Source: Amycolatopsis sulphurea
GTDB taxonomy: Bacteria; Actinomycetota; Actinomycetes; Mycobacteriales; Pseudonocardiaceae
Assembly (NCBI RefSeq): GCF_002564045.1
Contig: NZ_PDJK01000001.1
Span: forward strand, 496,001-560,000
Direction: 5' to 3'
Length of the DNA: 64,000 nucleotides
Under the pieces are notes generated by a model. That model made no database searches. It was not told the origin of the DNA and saw nothing but the letters and a program-made list of their open reading frames with translations. The translations under genes were made by a program, and so were the position numbers. Of this stretch, positions 39,170 through 48,902 are shown piece after piece. Numbering within the stretch: the first letter of the stretch is position 1; each line of letters opens with the position of its first letter.

Positions 39170-42127
39170 TCACCCGTCCAGCAACGCACGGACCGTCGCT
39201 GCCTCGTGTGCGCCGATTCGGGACAGGTCCGCCCACGCCTTCTCCCACGCCGCGCGGGCGCCCGGCAGGTCGCCGGCCGCGGCCAGGTGGCGGCCCAGGC
39301 TGAGCACGGACTTTCCGCGCCACCGAGGATCGCCCGAGGTGTCGAGGTAGGCCACGCCGCGGTCCAGGTGGGCGCGTCCGGTCGCCGAGTCGCCCAGGGC
39401 GAGGTGGACGTCGCCGAGCAGGACTTCCGCGCAGGCCAAGCCGTGCGGGTCGCGCGCCTGATCGAGAATCTCCCGGGCTTGCCGGGCATACGCGAGGGCC
39501 TCGGCGAGGTTGCCTGCTTCCAGCGCCACCCAGCCCAGGCACCGGAGCGCGGCGCCTTCCCGTCTGTCGTCGCCGGCGTTCCGGAGGGCTTCGCGGCTGG
39601 CCGTCAGCTGTTCGACGGCCGCTGCGTGATCGCCCTCGTCCTGGTGGACGATGCCGAGTTCGCGTCCGCTGGCGGCCTCCCATCGCACGTCGCCGAGTGT
39701 GTGGTAGGCCGCGATGGCTTCGGTGAGGCACTCTTTCGCCTTCGCCCATTCACCCCGATAACGGTGCAGCACGCCGTATTCCCGCAGGGTGTAGGCGCGC
39801 CATCGTGGTGCGGCCAGTGAGTCCAATCTGGACAGGCAACCGGCGAAGTGGGCCGCGGCTTCGTCCCACCGCCCCTGCAACCGGTGCGATACGCCCACCG
39901 ACAACAGGACGACGACCTCCAGCAACGGGTCGTCCGCGCGCGGCAGGATTTCCAGCCCGGCGCGGAAGGAACGCGCCGAAGTGGCGAAATCCCGGGTCTC
40001 CCGCGCCGCCAGGCCGAGCGCGAACAGGGCATAGGCAGTCCAGTATGGACTGTCCATTCTGGTCGCCGCGATGTGGCTGAGTTCCGCCACCCGCTGCAAA
40101 TCGCGCCACTGGGCACGCAGTTCCAGGAAGGCCGCGACGGTCGCCGAGAGCCGGCAGGTCGTCGCATCGTCGCCGGCTGCCGCGGACAGCTCCACGGCTT
40201 GCACGATCGACGTGTGTTCGTCGGCCAGCCACGCCGCCGCGTTCCGGTCCACGTCCTCGGCCAGCCGGGGTGCGTCCACCGCCAGCGGCGGCGGGGTGAA
40301 CTGGTGCAGGCCGCCGAACTCCAGCTGGGCGTCCGCGCGTTTGCCCAGGTACAGGTAGGCGTCGGTGAGTCTCGACCAGACCGCCGCGCCCTCCGGTGGC
40401 GAGAGCTTTTCCTTGGCGTACAAGCGGATCAGATCATGGAAGTGGTATCTGGTCGCGGTGAACTCGCCCCGGCCGCACTCCAGGAGGTTGACGTCCACCA
40501 GGCTGTCCAGCACCCGCTGCGTGGTACGGAGATCCTCGCCGAGCGCCGCGGCCGCCGCCCAGGCCGCGAAACCGGTGTCCGGCATGGCGGCCAGCAGCCG
40601 GAAAGCGCGCTGCTGGGCGAGCGTCAGACCGTCGTAGCTGAGCAGGAAGCTCGCCCGGACTTCCCGGTCGCCGCCGACCAGCTCGTCCAGGCGATCGCGT
40701 TCGTCCGTCATCCGCGCGGCCAGGTCGGCCACCGTCTGGTGCGGGTGGGACCGCAGCTTCGCGCCCACGATCCGCAGGGCCAGGGGCAGACCGCCGCAGA
40801 GCCGGACGACCTCACCGGCGGCCTCGTCCTCCGCCCGGACCCGGGGCGCCAGGCCGGACAGCAACGCGAACGCGTCCGTGTCGGCCAGCCCGTCGAGATC
40901 GATCAGGCCACGCAGGTCCAGCCCGGTCAGGCGGCGACGGCTGGTGATCAGCACACCGCACTCCGGGTTTCCCGGAATCAGCGAGCGCACTTGCTCTTCG
41001 TCGGCCGCGTTGTCGAGGACCACCAGGATGCCGCGGGTCGCGGTGCGGTCCCGGAACAGCCCCATCCGTTCCTCCAGGGAGGCCGGCAGGTCGGCGCCCG
41101 CCACCCCGAGGTCGCGGAGGAACCGTGCCAGCACCTCGGCAGGGTCACGGGGGCGCGGACCGGCGCCGTGCAGGTCGACGAACAGCTGCCCGTCGGGGAA
41201 CCGCGAAGCCAGGCCGTGGGCGGCGCGGATCGCGAGCGCGGTCTTGCCCAGGCCGGGCTTGCCGGTGATCGCGACCACGGCGGGGACCCGGTCGCCGAGG
41301 CCGAACAGGCCGGCGAGGGTGTCCAGATGGTCGTGGCGGCCGGTGTAGTGGTCGACCTCCGGCGGAAGCTGGCGGGGTCCGGTGAACGGCAGGAGCGACG
41401 GGTCGTCGCGCAGGATCCGCACCTGGAGCTGGCGCACCGCGGGCGCCGGTTCGATGCCCAGTTCCTCGTCGAGCCGCCGGTAGAGCCGCTGGTAGGCCGC
41501 CAGCGCCTCGGGGGTCCGATCCAGACGGTGCAGTGCGAGCATCAGCTTGGCCACCAGCTGCTGGCGCAGCGGGTGTTCGGCGGCCGCTTCGGCCAGTTCG
41601 GGGAGAATCCCCGCCTCCTCGCCGCGCCGCAGGTACGCCTCGAACCTGTCCTCCAGCGCGCCCAGCCGCGCCTCCTCCAGCGGCGCGGCCATCCGGAGCC
41701 GGATTTCCTCGCTGGCCACCGAGGAGAGGGCCGGTCCCGCCCACAGCGCCAGTGCCTCCTCCAGCAGCTTTATCCGGCATTCGTCGGTCGCCGCCCGCGC
41801 CTGCGCGCACAGAGCGTGAAACCGGAAGACGTCCACCCGCATGGGATCGACGCGCAGCTGATAGCCGGATCCTTCGCGCACCAGCGCGACGTCCTCGCTC
41901 CCGGCGAACGTCGCGCGCAGGCGGCTGATCTGGGTATGGATCACGGTGCGCGCGGTGTCCGGCGCTTCGCCCTCGGGCCAGGCCAGCTCGATCAGCCGGT
42001 CCGCCGGCACATGCTTGTTGACTTCCAGCAGCAGCACCGCGAGAACGAACCGCTGCTTGCGGACGCCGACGTCGACGGGGCGCCCGTCCACGGACGCCCG
42101 CACTGGTCCGAGCACTGAGAAGTCCAT
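39170..42127 (-). CDS. AfsR/SARP-type regulator with NB-ARC and TPR domains
   Basis: A 985-residue regulator: OmpR-like winged helix (residues 1-95, F-S-V-L-G-P-V-R-A at the start), BTAD helical domain (about 100-245), NB-ARC ATPase with P-loop T-G-K-P-G-L-G-K-T near 289 and further nucleotide motifs to about 550, then TPR repeats (about 620-980). SARP proteins bind direct heptamer repeats and activate secondary metabolism. ATG at 42127. It may serve the PKS locus to the right or the isocyanide locus to the left; neither is shown by sequence. Confidence 0.88.
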   Translation of the reverse strand: MDFSVLGPVRASVDGRPVDVGVRKQRFVLAVLLLEVNKHVPADRLIELAWPEGEAPDTARTVIHTQISRLRATFAGSEDVALVREGSGYQLRVDPMRVDVFRFHALCAQARAATDECRIKLLEEALALWAGPALSSVASEEIRLRMAAPLEEARLGALEDRFEAYLRRGEEAGILPELAEAAAEHPLRQQLVAKLMLALHRLDRTPEALAAYQRLYRRLDEELGIEPAPAVRQLQVRILRDDPSLLPFTGPRQLPPEVDHYTGRHDHLDTLAGLFGLGDRVPAVVAITGKPGLGKTALAIRAAHGLASRFPDGQLFVDLHGAGPRPRDPAEVLARFLRDLGVAGADLPASLEERMGLFRDRTATRGILVVLDNAADEEQVRSLIPGNPECGVLITSRRRLTGLDLRGLIDLDGLADTDAFALLSGLAPRVRAEDEAAGEVVRLCGGLPLALRIVGAKLRSHPHQTVADLAARMTDERDRLDELVGGDREVRASFLLSYDGLTLAQQRAFRLLAAMPDTGFAAWAAAAALGEDLRTTQRVLDSLVDVNLLECGRGEFTATRYHFHDLIRLYAKEKLSPPEGAAVWSRLTDAYLYLGKRADAQLEFGGLHQFTPPPLAVDAPRLAEDVDRNAAAWLADEHTSIVQAVELSAAAGDDATTCRLSATVAAFLELRAQWRDLQRVAELSHIAATRMDSPYWTAYALFALGLAARETRDFATSARSFRAGLEILPRADDPLLEVVVLLSVGVSHRLQGRWDEAAAHFAGCLSRLDSLAAPRWRAYTLREYGVLHRYRGEWAKAKECLTEAIAAYHTLGDVRWEAASGRELGIVHQDEGDHAAAVEQLTASREALRNAGDDRREGAALRCLGWVALEAGNLAEALAYARQAREILDQARDPHGLACAEVLLGDVHLALGDSATGRAHLDRGVAYLDTSGDPRWRGKSVLSLGRHLAAAGDLPGARAAWEKAWADLSRIGAHEAATVRALLDG

Positions 42128-42206
42128 AACCGCGTCGTACCTTACGCGACGGCACGGATCCGGTCCGGCCGATCGGTCCGCAGGCCACAGTGGACCCGGC
42201 TGCAGA

Positions 42207-42395
42207 GCAGGGCCCCGGCAAAGGTGGTCGAGGGCCTGTGATCAGCAGAGAGCGGTGGCTGCCGCGTCATTGTCGGCCGGACCTGTTTCGGGTCCGTGAA
42301 GGTGCCCTTCACGGACTCAGAGTCCGTGAAGGGCCCCTTCACGGACCTCCGTGGTCTGTGCAGGGCCCTTCACACCGACTTTGCCGACGCCCTGC
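42207..42395. repeat. MITE-like repeat, copy 2 (189 bp)
   Basis: Ends GCAGGGCCCCGGCAAAGGTG (left) and ...CGACTTTGCCGACGCCCTGC (right) are inverted repeats. Inside lie three GTCCGTGAAGGGCCCCTTCAC-type hairpins (42292-42315, 42321-42347, 42352-42379). The 55 bases inside the left end match the right half of copy 1 in reverse. Confidence 0.6.
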
Positions 42396-42505
42396 GGCTG
42401 CGGAGTGTGAGGAAGTCGTTTGCCCCCTGTTCGTACGGTCATGCCGATCTGTGCGGTCTGCCAGGGGGAGAGCCGATCCGCACGGCGTCCGAGGGGACCG
42501 ACGCG

Positions 42506-43852
42506 ATGGGGAGAAACAGACAGATGCGGCGAGTACTGGCCACCATGACCTGCCTTGCGGCAGTGATCACCGTCGGCGGCTGCAGCGGCGGGTCCATCCC
42601 GCAGCCGGCACAGCCGGGCGTGGGCACCGGATCCGGGGCACCCACCACCGGCCCGGCCGCCAAGACGGCCGACCCACCCACCGCGTTCGACCGGGCCGCG
42701 GGCGTTCCGATGGCGGTGAAGGGGTTCAGCACCAACGTGGCGGGCAATGTCACCGCCAGGTTCATGACCCTGCGTGATCGCATCGCCTACATCGCCGCGC
42801 CGACCGGGCTGGTCGCCGTGGACGTCCTGGCCGGCAAGCAGTTGTGGACGACTCCGGTCGAGGGCGCCCCCGGCGACCCGAACAACCAGAAAGGCCCGTT
42901 CGTGAACACCACCGGGCCGCGGCCACCGGTGGTCACCGACAAGCTCGCGGCCGCGGCCCTCCCGGTCGAGAAGCCCGAACAAGGCAGCACGCCGTCCTAC
43001 ATCACGCTCACGGTGCTCGCCGCCGATGCCACCAGCGGCCAGAAGGCGTGGCAAGCCGACGCCAAGGTCTCCGACGACCAGTACTCCGGCGCCAGCAACG
43101 CCGTCACCAAGGTCGTCGCGATCACGGAGAAGGCCGTCATCGCCACCTACGACCGGGACGGCGGGTACCCCGGGGCCACCGGGGACCACATCACCGTCGC
43201 GCTGGACCCGGCCACCGGCAAGACGCTCTGGACGCGCAAGGCCTACAGCGGCGCCAGCGTCCACGGAGACACGCTGGTCGGAGTCGACTACACCACGGTC
43301 GAGAGCTACAAGGTCCAGGCCCTCGCTCTCGACGTCGCGACCGGGCAGCAGAAATGGAACGTCGAGTCCTCCCGTTCGCTCGGCTTCGTCTCCGCAGATC
43401 CCGCCCTGGTCGTGATCAAGCAGAAGAACAATGAGCACGGTGACTCGTTCCTGGTGTTCCTGGACCCCGCCACCGGCGCCGAGAAGGCCAGGCTCGCCGG
43501 CCCGAAGAGTGTCTTCGGTTCCGCTCCCGACTACGGGGACTGCTTCTACGACGAGCAGTCCGCGCTGATCTGCGCCTCGGACGGCGTGCTGACCGGCTAC
43601 GACGCCGCGACCGCGCAGAAGCTCTGGAGCCTGCCGGACAAGGCCACCAATCGCGTCGCTCCCGACGTCACGGTCGCCTGGCACGGCCTCCTCTACGGCG
43701 ATACCCGGGGCGGCAAGCCGATCGCGCTCGACGCCAAGACCGGCAAGGACGTGTCCACTGAGGTCGGTGTCACGCCGTGGTGGGTGAGCAAGTACGCGGC
43801 CATCGGTGTTTCCGACGGCGGCGAGCCCATGGCGTACCCGGTCACGAAGTAG
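42506..43852 (+). CDS. PQQ-type beta-propeller lipoprotein
   Basis: A 448-residue exported lipoprotein: signal peptide with lipobox V-G-G-C near residue 23, a Gly/Pro/Thr linker, then PQQ_2-like propeller repeats with the usual A-T-G-K/Q-x-x-W blades (D-V-L-A-G-K-Q-L-W near 107, T-S-G-Q-K-A-W near 180, A-T-G-K-T-L-W near 240, A-T-G-Q-Q-K-W near 285). ATG at 42506 follows GAGGGGA. Such proteins are often structural or scaffold proteins. The kinase on the other side of a MITE copy, convergent, may be functionally linked, which is a guess. Confidence 0.78.
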   Translation: MGRNRQMRRVLATMTCLAAVITVGGCSGGSIPQPAQPGVGTGSGAPTTGPAAKTADPPTAFDRAAGVPMAVKGFSTNVAGNVTARFMTLRDRIAYIAAPTGLVAVDVLAGKQLWTTPVEGAPGDPNNQKGPFVNTTGPRPPVVTDKLAAAALPVEKPEQGSTPSYITLTVLAADATSGQKAWQADAKVSDDQYSGASNAVTKVVAITEKAVIATYDRDGGYPGATGDHITVALDPATGKTLWTRKAYSGASVHGDTLVGVDYTTVESYKVQALALDVATGQQKWNVESSRSLGFVSADPALVVIKQKNNEHGDSFLVFLDPATGAEKARLAGPKSVFGSAPDYGDCFYDEQSALICASDGVLTGYDAATAQKLWSLPDKATNRVAPDVTVAWHGLLYGDTRGGKPIALDAKTGKDVSTEVGVTPWWVSKYAAIGVSDGGEPMAYPVTK

Positions 43853-43872
43853 CGGCGTGAAAGCGGAGTAGA

Positions 43873-44017
43873 GCAGGGTTCCGGCAAAGGTGGTCGGGGA
43901 CCCGGCAGTGGGCGTTGCGGAGGTGTGTGCGACCACCTCGTGGCGTGCGCCGGCGCGGTTTCGGGTCTGTGAAGGGGCCCTTCACAGACCTCCACACCCG
44001 ACTTTGCCGACACCCTG
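43873..44017. repeat. MITE-like repeat, copy 3 (145 bp)
   Basis: Ends GCAGGGTTCCGGCAAAGGTG and ...CCGACTTTGCCGACACCCTG are inverted repeats; one perfect hairpin GTCTGTGAAGGGGCCC... (43964-43990) lies inside. It separates two convergent genes and may serve as their terminator. Confidence 0.6.
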
Positions 44018-44088
44018 GCGGAGTGGAGGCTGAACGCGGCGGTGGCCGCGTTCAGCCCGGCCTGCGGCCTGGTTTCCGCGCACCTGCG

Positions 44089-46299
44089 TCAATGGGGCTG
44101 GGTGAGGTCTCCGGGGCGGAAGGCGCCGACGGTGGTCTCGACCGGGGCGTCGAGTTCGGCTTTGTGCGTTCGGGGATAGCTCCAGCGGATGCGGGCGAGC
44201 GAGCCCGGCCCGGTGTAACCGCGTTCGTAGAAGATCTGGCCGCCGGAATCGTAGCCGGAGATGGAGTACGTGGTCCCTTCGACCTGTTGATGGGTCACCT
44301 GACCGCCCTTGGTGGCGGTGTCCCGGGCCGTCTCGCTGAGGATTTCCTGGGCGGTCCGGGAGATGTTGCTGCCCCACACGGTGAGCGTCGCACCCAAGCC
44401 GGCGTTGGTGTACTGGATGCCCTCACCGTTCGCCGGGCGATACGGGGCGGCGGCGTAGCCTTCGGGCACGAGCGTGCTGAAACCGAAGCGGGGATGGGTA
44501 TACGTCTTCCCGCTCGGCCGGGGAGGAGAGGACGACGAGGGCGCCTGCCGGTCGAGCATCGTCAGCAGTTGCGGCTGGAGGAGGTCCTCGGCCTCGGCAT
44601 AGGGAAGCGTCACCGTTTCCTGTCCGGACGCCATATCGCACCCGAGTTCGTACCACTTGATCACGAAATCGACCCCGGTCGTGGTGAACCCGATGTCCGC
44701 GCGCGGCACGTGGTCGCCACCGCCGGGACGCTTGGCCGCGTCGATGGAGACCTGGTCGCCCCCGTAACTGCCGATGGCCGGCGTGCGGCAGAAGCCGTTT
44801 CTGGTGTGGGGGCTCAGCCGGGAGGTCAGCGTGTCCATTCCGGACGCGGTGCGGATCTCGGGCCGGAACACATCCTGTGGCCCGAGCACCTTGCCGGTGG
44901 CCAGGTCGACGGTGACCGTCTCGGCGAACTGCCAGCTCGAATGCGCGATCACGGCCGAGTCGAGCGTGTGCTCGTAGCGGACGGACAGCAGGCGCGGCGT
45001 CTGCAGCAGCACTTTCGCCGTCGTGTTCGCCTTCAGCACGTCACCCCGTTCCCGCACCATGGCCAGGATGTCGCGGTCCGCCAGTTCCTGCCGCAGGCTC
45101 TGCAGCCGCTTGTCGATGGGTGCGCGCAGCGTGTCGTTGATGCGTTGCTGCGCCGCGGCGTCCGCGTGTCCGGAAACCTGGGGATACTGCAGCGAGTACG
45201 TGATGGGCAGCGCGGGATCCTGCCCGGCCGCCGTCTGCATCGTGACGGACACCGCGGCCTGCGGTGGCGGGTCGTCGTTGCCGGAGAAAATCCACAGCCC
45301 GCCGGTGACCAGGGCGGCGATCGCGAGGACCGCGACGAGGATCTTGCCCACGGTCGCAGCCACCACGCCCGTTCCCGTCGCGCCTGCCGCGGTGACCGGT
45401 GCGGCGGCAACGCCCCCGGTGGCCAGTAACGCGAGCGGGGTCAGCGCGGTCAGGGCGCCGACCGTGGTGGCGAGCCGCTTCCAGCCGCGCCGCTCCCAGT
45501 CCTTTCCGTACGCCGCGCGGGCGGTCGCTTCGAGTTCGGCCACGAACGCCTCCGCGCCGGCCGGCCGCCACGCCGGATCCTTCGCCATGCCCCGGGCGAT
45601 CAGCGGACGCAGCTGCTCGGGTACCGCGTCGAGCGGTACGAAGGCGTGCTCGTGCAGGGACCGGAGCTGCTCGGTGGTCTCGGCTTCGAAAGGCAGATGA
45701 CCGGTGATGCACTGGAAGAACACCGCCGTCGCCGCGTACACGTCGGTCGCGGGGATGCCCGGCCGGCCCGCCCATTGCTCCGGGGCCATATAGGACGGTG
45801 AGCCCGCGGTCAGTCCGCTTTGGCCGTCCAATGTGGCCAGACCGAAGTCCACCAGCTTCGACTCGCCTTCGCGGGAGACCAGCACGTTGCCGGGTTTGTA
45901 GTCGCGGTGCACGACCCCGGCCCCGTGCGCCGCGGCGAGCCCGAGCAGGGAGCCTTTCAGGATCGCCAGCGCCGACTCCGGCGCCAGCGTCTTCTCCGCG
46001 GCCAGCAACGCTCGCAGCGACACTCCCGGGACGGCCTCCATCACCAGGGCCGCGCCCTGCGGCGACTCGATGAACTCGAACAGCCGCACCACGTGCGGGC
46101 TCATGACCCCGTGCAGCAGCCATGCTTCCCGCCGGAACCCGTCCAGGATCCGTGCCTCGGTCAGAAACTCACCATGCAGGTACTTGATCGCGACAAGTCG
46201 TCCCGAGCCTTCGTGCTTCGCGAGCACGACCCGGCCGAACCCGCCGGTGCCGAGTACGTCGACCTCGCTGAATCCCGGCACCTGCCACGTTTCGCTCAC
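44089..46299 (-). CDS. membrane Ser/Thr protein kinase with RsiV-like sensor domain
   Basis: A 736-residue Hanks-type kinase. Kinase domain at about 10-265: glycine loop L-G-T-G-G-F-G-R-V, V-A-I-K-Y-L Lys, H-R-D-Y-K-P-G-N catalytic loop near 130, D-F-G near 150, and A-P-E near 170. One membrane helix near 325-345. The outer part has a DUF3298/RsiV-like domain (about 365-575) and an extra C-terminal domain. It should pass an outside signal to cytoplasmic targets. ATG at 46299; it is convergent with the propeller lipoprotein. Confidence 0.85.
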   Translation of the reverse strand: MSETWQVPGFSEVDVLGTGGFGRVVLAKHEGSGRLVAIKYLHGEFLTEARILDGFRREAWLLHGVMSPHVVRLFEFIESPQGAALVMEAVPGVSLRALLAAEKTLAPESALAILKGSLLGLAAAHGAGVVHRDYKPGNVLVSREGESKLVDFGLATLDGQSGLTAGSPSYMAPEQWAGRPGIPATDVYAATAVFFQCITGHLPFEAETTEQLRSLHEHAFVPLDAVPEQLRPLIARGMAKDPAWRPAGAEAFVAELEATARAAYGKDWERRGWKRLATTVGALTALTPLALLATGGVAAAPVTAAGATGTGVVAATVGKILVAVLAIAALVTGGLWIFSGNDDPPPQAAVSVTMQTAAGQDPALPITYSLQYPQVSGHADAAAQQRINDTLRAPIDKRLQSLRQELADRDILAMVRERGDVLKANTTAKVLLQTPRLLSVRYEHTLDSAVIAHSSWQFAETVTVDLATGKVLGPQDVFRPEIRTASGMDTLTSRLSPHTRNGFCRTPAIGSYGGDQVSIDAAKRPGGGDHVPRADIGFTTTGVDFVIKWYELGCDMASGQETVTLPYAEAEDLLQPQLLTMLDRQAPSSSSPPRPSGKTYTHPRFGFSTLVPEGYAAAPYRPANGEGIQYTNAGLGATLTVWGSNISRTAQEILSETARDTATKGGQVTHQQVEGTTYSISGYDSGGQIFYERGYTGPGSLARIRWSYPRTHKAELDAPVETTVGAFRPGDLTQPH

Positions 46300-46367
46300 A
46301 GCGCATCATCAGATCACCAACCGGGAACCCATGCCACCGAAAAGGACGATCTCGCCTAGCAATCGCC

Positions 46368-48086
46368 TCACACTCGCTTGTGCTCCGGATCGTGCGTGCG
46401 GCCGGGCAGCAGCCCGGCGTCGTGGAGACGGTCGCGGGCCGAGGCGATCGCCTCGGGCGTGGTGGCGAACACGCGGCCGTCCTCGCGCAGCCGGTCGATC
46501 ACGCCGACCGCGTCCAGCGCCCGTTCGTGGCCCGGGCGGATGCCGGACAGCAGCACGGTGATGCCGCGGTGTTCCAGGCGCTCGATCGCGTCCCTCAGGA
46601 CCAGCGCGCCGGTGCCGTCGACCGCCGACACCCGCGACATCCTCAGGATCACGACGCGGACGTCGGCGACTTCCGACAGTTCCAGCAGGAACTGGTGCGC
46701 CGCGGCGAACAGCAGTGGCCCGTCCAGGCGGTAGGCCACGATGTGCTCGGCCAGCAGCGCCTGCTCTTCTTCGTGGTGGTCGCCCACCTCCAGCGGGACT
46801 TCCTGGACCCGGGCGGAGCGGGCGACCGCGCGCAGTGCCAGTGCCCCGGCGACCACGAGGCCGACGATGACGGCGGTGACCAGGTCCAGTGCCAGCGTTG
46901 CCGCGGCGGTCAGCGCCAGGACCAGCGCGTCCCCGCGTCCGGCGCGGATCAGTGCGCGGACCGACCCGACCTCGATCATGCGGATCGCGGTGGCCAGCAG
47001 CACTCCGGCCAGCGCGGCCAAGGGAATCCGGCTGACCAGGGGCGCGGCGATCAGGACGATCAGCGCGAGCACGACGGCGTGGGTGAAGGCCGCGAGCCGG
47101 GAGCGCGCGCCGGAGCGGACGTTGACGGCGGTGCGGGCGATCGCGGCCGTGGCCGGGACTCCGCCGAACAACGGCGTGACAACGTTGGCCAAGCCCTGCC
47201 CGAACAGTTCGCGGTCGGGGTCGTGGCGTTCGTTGACGCTCATCGCGTCGGCCACGGTGGCCGACAGCAGGCTCTCCAGGGCGGCCAGGGCCGCGACCGC
47301 GACCGCAGAGGGCGCCAGCGTGCCCAGATCGCCCAGGTGCAGGAAGGTCAGTGACGGCGCGGGCAGCCCGGCGGGCAGCGCCCCGATGCGTGTCACAGGC
47401 AGCGACGCCACCGCCGTGACGATCGTGGCCAGGGCGACCGCGATCAGCGAGAACGGGATCGTGGGCCGCCACCGCGCGCCGAGCAGCATCACCGCCACGA
47501 CCCCCGCGGCCAGCCCGATCGCCGGCCAGTTCGGGTGGTCTGCGAAGGCCGCCAGCGCGTGGGCGGCGACCACCACGACCTTCTCGCCTTCGGGCGTGGG
47601 GACGCCGAGCGCGGCGGGGACCTGCTGCAGGGCGATCACCCCGGCGATACCCAGGGTGAACCCCTCGACCACCGGGGCCGGCACGTACCGCATGTACCGG
47701 CCGGCCTTGGCCACGGCGAGCACGATCAGCAGCAGCCCCGCCAGCAGCCCGACCGTGAGCACGCCGCCGGGGCCGTAGGTGTGCACGATCGGCACCAGCA
47801 CCACGGTCATCGCCCCGGTCGGCCCGGACACCTGCAGGTTCGACCCGCCGAAGACCGCGGCCAGTACCCCCGCCACGATCGCGGTGACCAGCCCCGCTTC
47901 AGCCCCCAGGCCCGAGGACACGCCGAACCCCAACGCGAGCGGCAACGCCACGATGGCCACGGTCACCCCGGCCACCAGATCCCGCCGCGGCGAGCGCCGC
48001 ACCGTGTGCCAGTCCGCCCGCGAGGGCAGCAGCCCGCGCACTCGCCCAGCCACGGCGCGACGTCCACGGGACGGTTCCGCGGTCAT
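46368..48086 (-). CDS. SulP family anion transporter with STAS domain
   Basis: A 572-residue transporter: about 11 hydrophobic helices (residues 25-425) with the SulP landmarks A-L-P-L-A-L-G-F-G near 43 and G-P-T-G-A-M-T near 87, then a cytoplasmic STAS domain (about 450-555). SulP proteins carry sulfate, bicarbonate or dicarboxylates; the ion cannot be told here. ATG at 48086 overlaps the stop of a 46-residue upstream frame. No carbonic anhydrase gene is adjacent. Confidence 0.85.
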   Translation of the reverse strand: MTAEPSRGRRAVAGRVRGLLPSRADWHTVRRSPRRDLVAGVTVAIVALPLALGFGVSSGLGAEAGLVTAIVAGVLAAVFGGSNLQVSGPTGAMTVVLVPIVHTYGPGGVLTVGLLAGLLLIVLAVAKAGRYMRYVPAPVVEGFTLGIAGVIALQQVPAALGVPTPEGEKVVVVAAHALAAFADHPNWPAIGLAAGVVAVMLLGARWRPTIPFSLIAVALATIVTAVASLPVTRIGALPAGLPAPSLTFLHLGDLGTLAPSAVAVAALAALESLLSATVADAMSVNERHDPDRELFGQGLANVVTPLFGGVPATAAIARTAVNVRSGARSRLAAFTHAVVLALIVLIAAPLVSRIPLAALAGVLLATAIRMIEVGSVRALIRAGRGDALVLALTAAATLALDLVTAVIVGLVVAGALALRAVARSARVQEVPLEVGDHHEEEQALLAEHIVAYRLDGPLLFAAAHQFLLELSEVADVRVVILRMSRVSAVDGTGALVLRDAIERLEHRGITVLLSGIRPGHERALDAVGVIDRLREDGRVFATTPEAIASARDRLHDAGLLPGRTHDPEHKRV

Positions 48087-48223
48087 CGGGCCGCCCCGTT
48101 CGGCGTCTCGGAGCCGTTCGCCGTGGTCAGGACGACGCCGCGCTCGACGGCCTCGGCTGAGCGGGGGACTGCTCTCTGTGCCTGTGCCGCTCGTGCGCGC
48201 AACCCGGCCACGAAAGCACCCAC
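48083..48223 (-). CDS. 46-residue peptide coupled to the SulP gene
   Basis: GTG at 48223 follows AAGGAG and opens a 46-residue Ala/Arg-rich frame whose TGA overlaps the ATG of the SulP gene (ATGA at 48083-48086). The SulP gene has only a weak ribosome site, so this frame probably provides translational coupling. Product function unknown. Confidence 0.5.
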   Translation of the reverse strand: MGAFVAGLRARAAQAQRAVPRSAEAVERGVVLTTANGSETPNGAAR

Positions 48224-48253
48224 GGCTCACTCCTTACTTGCCACAAACCTTGC

Positions 48254-48277
48254 TTGACAATGTAATAAATTTCGCAA
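48254..48277 (-). promoter_or_regulatory. AT-rich imperfect palindrome, SulP promoter/operator
   Basis: A 24-base AT-rich patch in otherwise GC-rich DNA runs from TTGACAATG to TTTCGCAA and forms an imperfect inverted repeat. It lies 31 bases upstream of the AAGGAG-led GTG at 48223. A promoter with an ArsR- or MarR-like operator is plausible. Confidence 0.45.
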
Positions 48278-48404
48278 CTCCTTAACTATCGGGGGTGGGC
48301 GTGGGGCTGCTCACACCGCCCCGGGTGGAGCAGGCGTCGGCGGGGGACGCGGCTGCCGCAGCCGGTACGGACACCGGCGAACTGAAGGAGGCGGTGGCCG
48401 TGCT

Positions 48405-48430
48405 CTGCGGTGCGGGATCCCGCACCGCAG
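48405..48430. repeat. 26-bp perfect palindrome
   Basis: CTGCGGTGCGGGA and its exact complement lie without a spacer at 48405-48430, in a gap of 270 bases between the SulP promoter and an MFS fragment. It may be an operator or a terminator; nothing else is visible in the gap. Confidence 0.5.
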
Positions 48431-48547
48431 GACGCGCTTCGGTCTGATCAATACGGTCTGGAGCATCCGAAAGATCGTCTGGAACCCCTTCGCGCGGGCG
48501 GTCCGCCGCGGTGATCATCGGGTGACCGTCTGGCCGGAGGAATTTTC

Positions 48548-48751
48548 GTGTCCACCAAGGAATCCGACAACGTCAAGGTGCGGCTGGGAAATCGCTTCCA
48601 TCGGCTCTTCGGCGCCACGCTCGTGTCGGCCATCGGCACGGGCATGCACGCCGCCGCGTTGCCTTTGCTGGCGTTGCGGAGCACCAGCAGCCCAGTGGCG
48701 CTGGGCTTCGTCACCGTGGCCGCCAGATCCGAAACCGGTCCGGCGCACACA
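48548..48751 (+). pseudogene. N-terminal fragment of an MFS transporter
   Basis: GTG at 48548 behind a strong GGAGGAATT ribosome site encodes about 58 residues that open like an MFS exporter (G-N-R-F-H-R-L-F-G-A-T-L-V-S-A-I-G-T-G-M, then L-P-L-L-A-L). The frame then enters a MITE-like fragment and loses homology. The gene is cut off after helix 1-2. Confidence 0.65.
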
Positions 48752-48902
48752 CCACCACGAGTGGTCGCGGATCTCGAACACCTCCGCATCGCCTGCTGCC
48801 GGGCGAAATCGATGAAGAGGGCAGGCGCTGTCGATGACGACGGGGCAGCCACGGCTTTCTCTGCTGATCACGGGGCCTCGACCGACTTTGCCGGGACCCT
48901 GC
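48752..48902. repeat. partial MITE-like repeat, copy 4
   Basis: About 145 bases match the right half of copy 1 (22310-22457), including GAACACCTCCGCATC-type sequence, the CTCTGCTGATCACGGG word and the terminal ACTTTGCCGGGACCCTGC. No left end or hairpin. It marks the break in the MFS gene. Confidence 0.6.

Noticed and set aside
39170..42127. SARP as the regulator of the PKS
   Set aside because: Distance (7 kb), opposite strand and intervening core genes give no direct support; no SARP heptamer repeats were recognised before the PKS gene.
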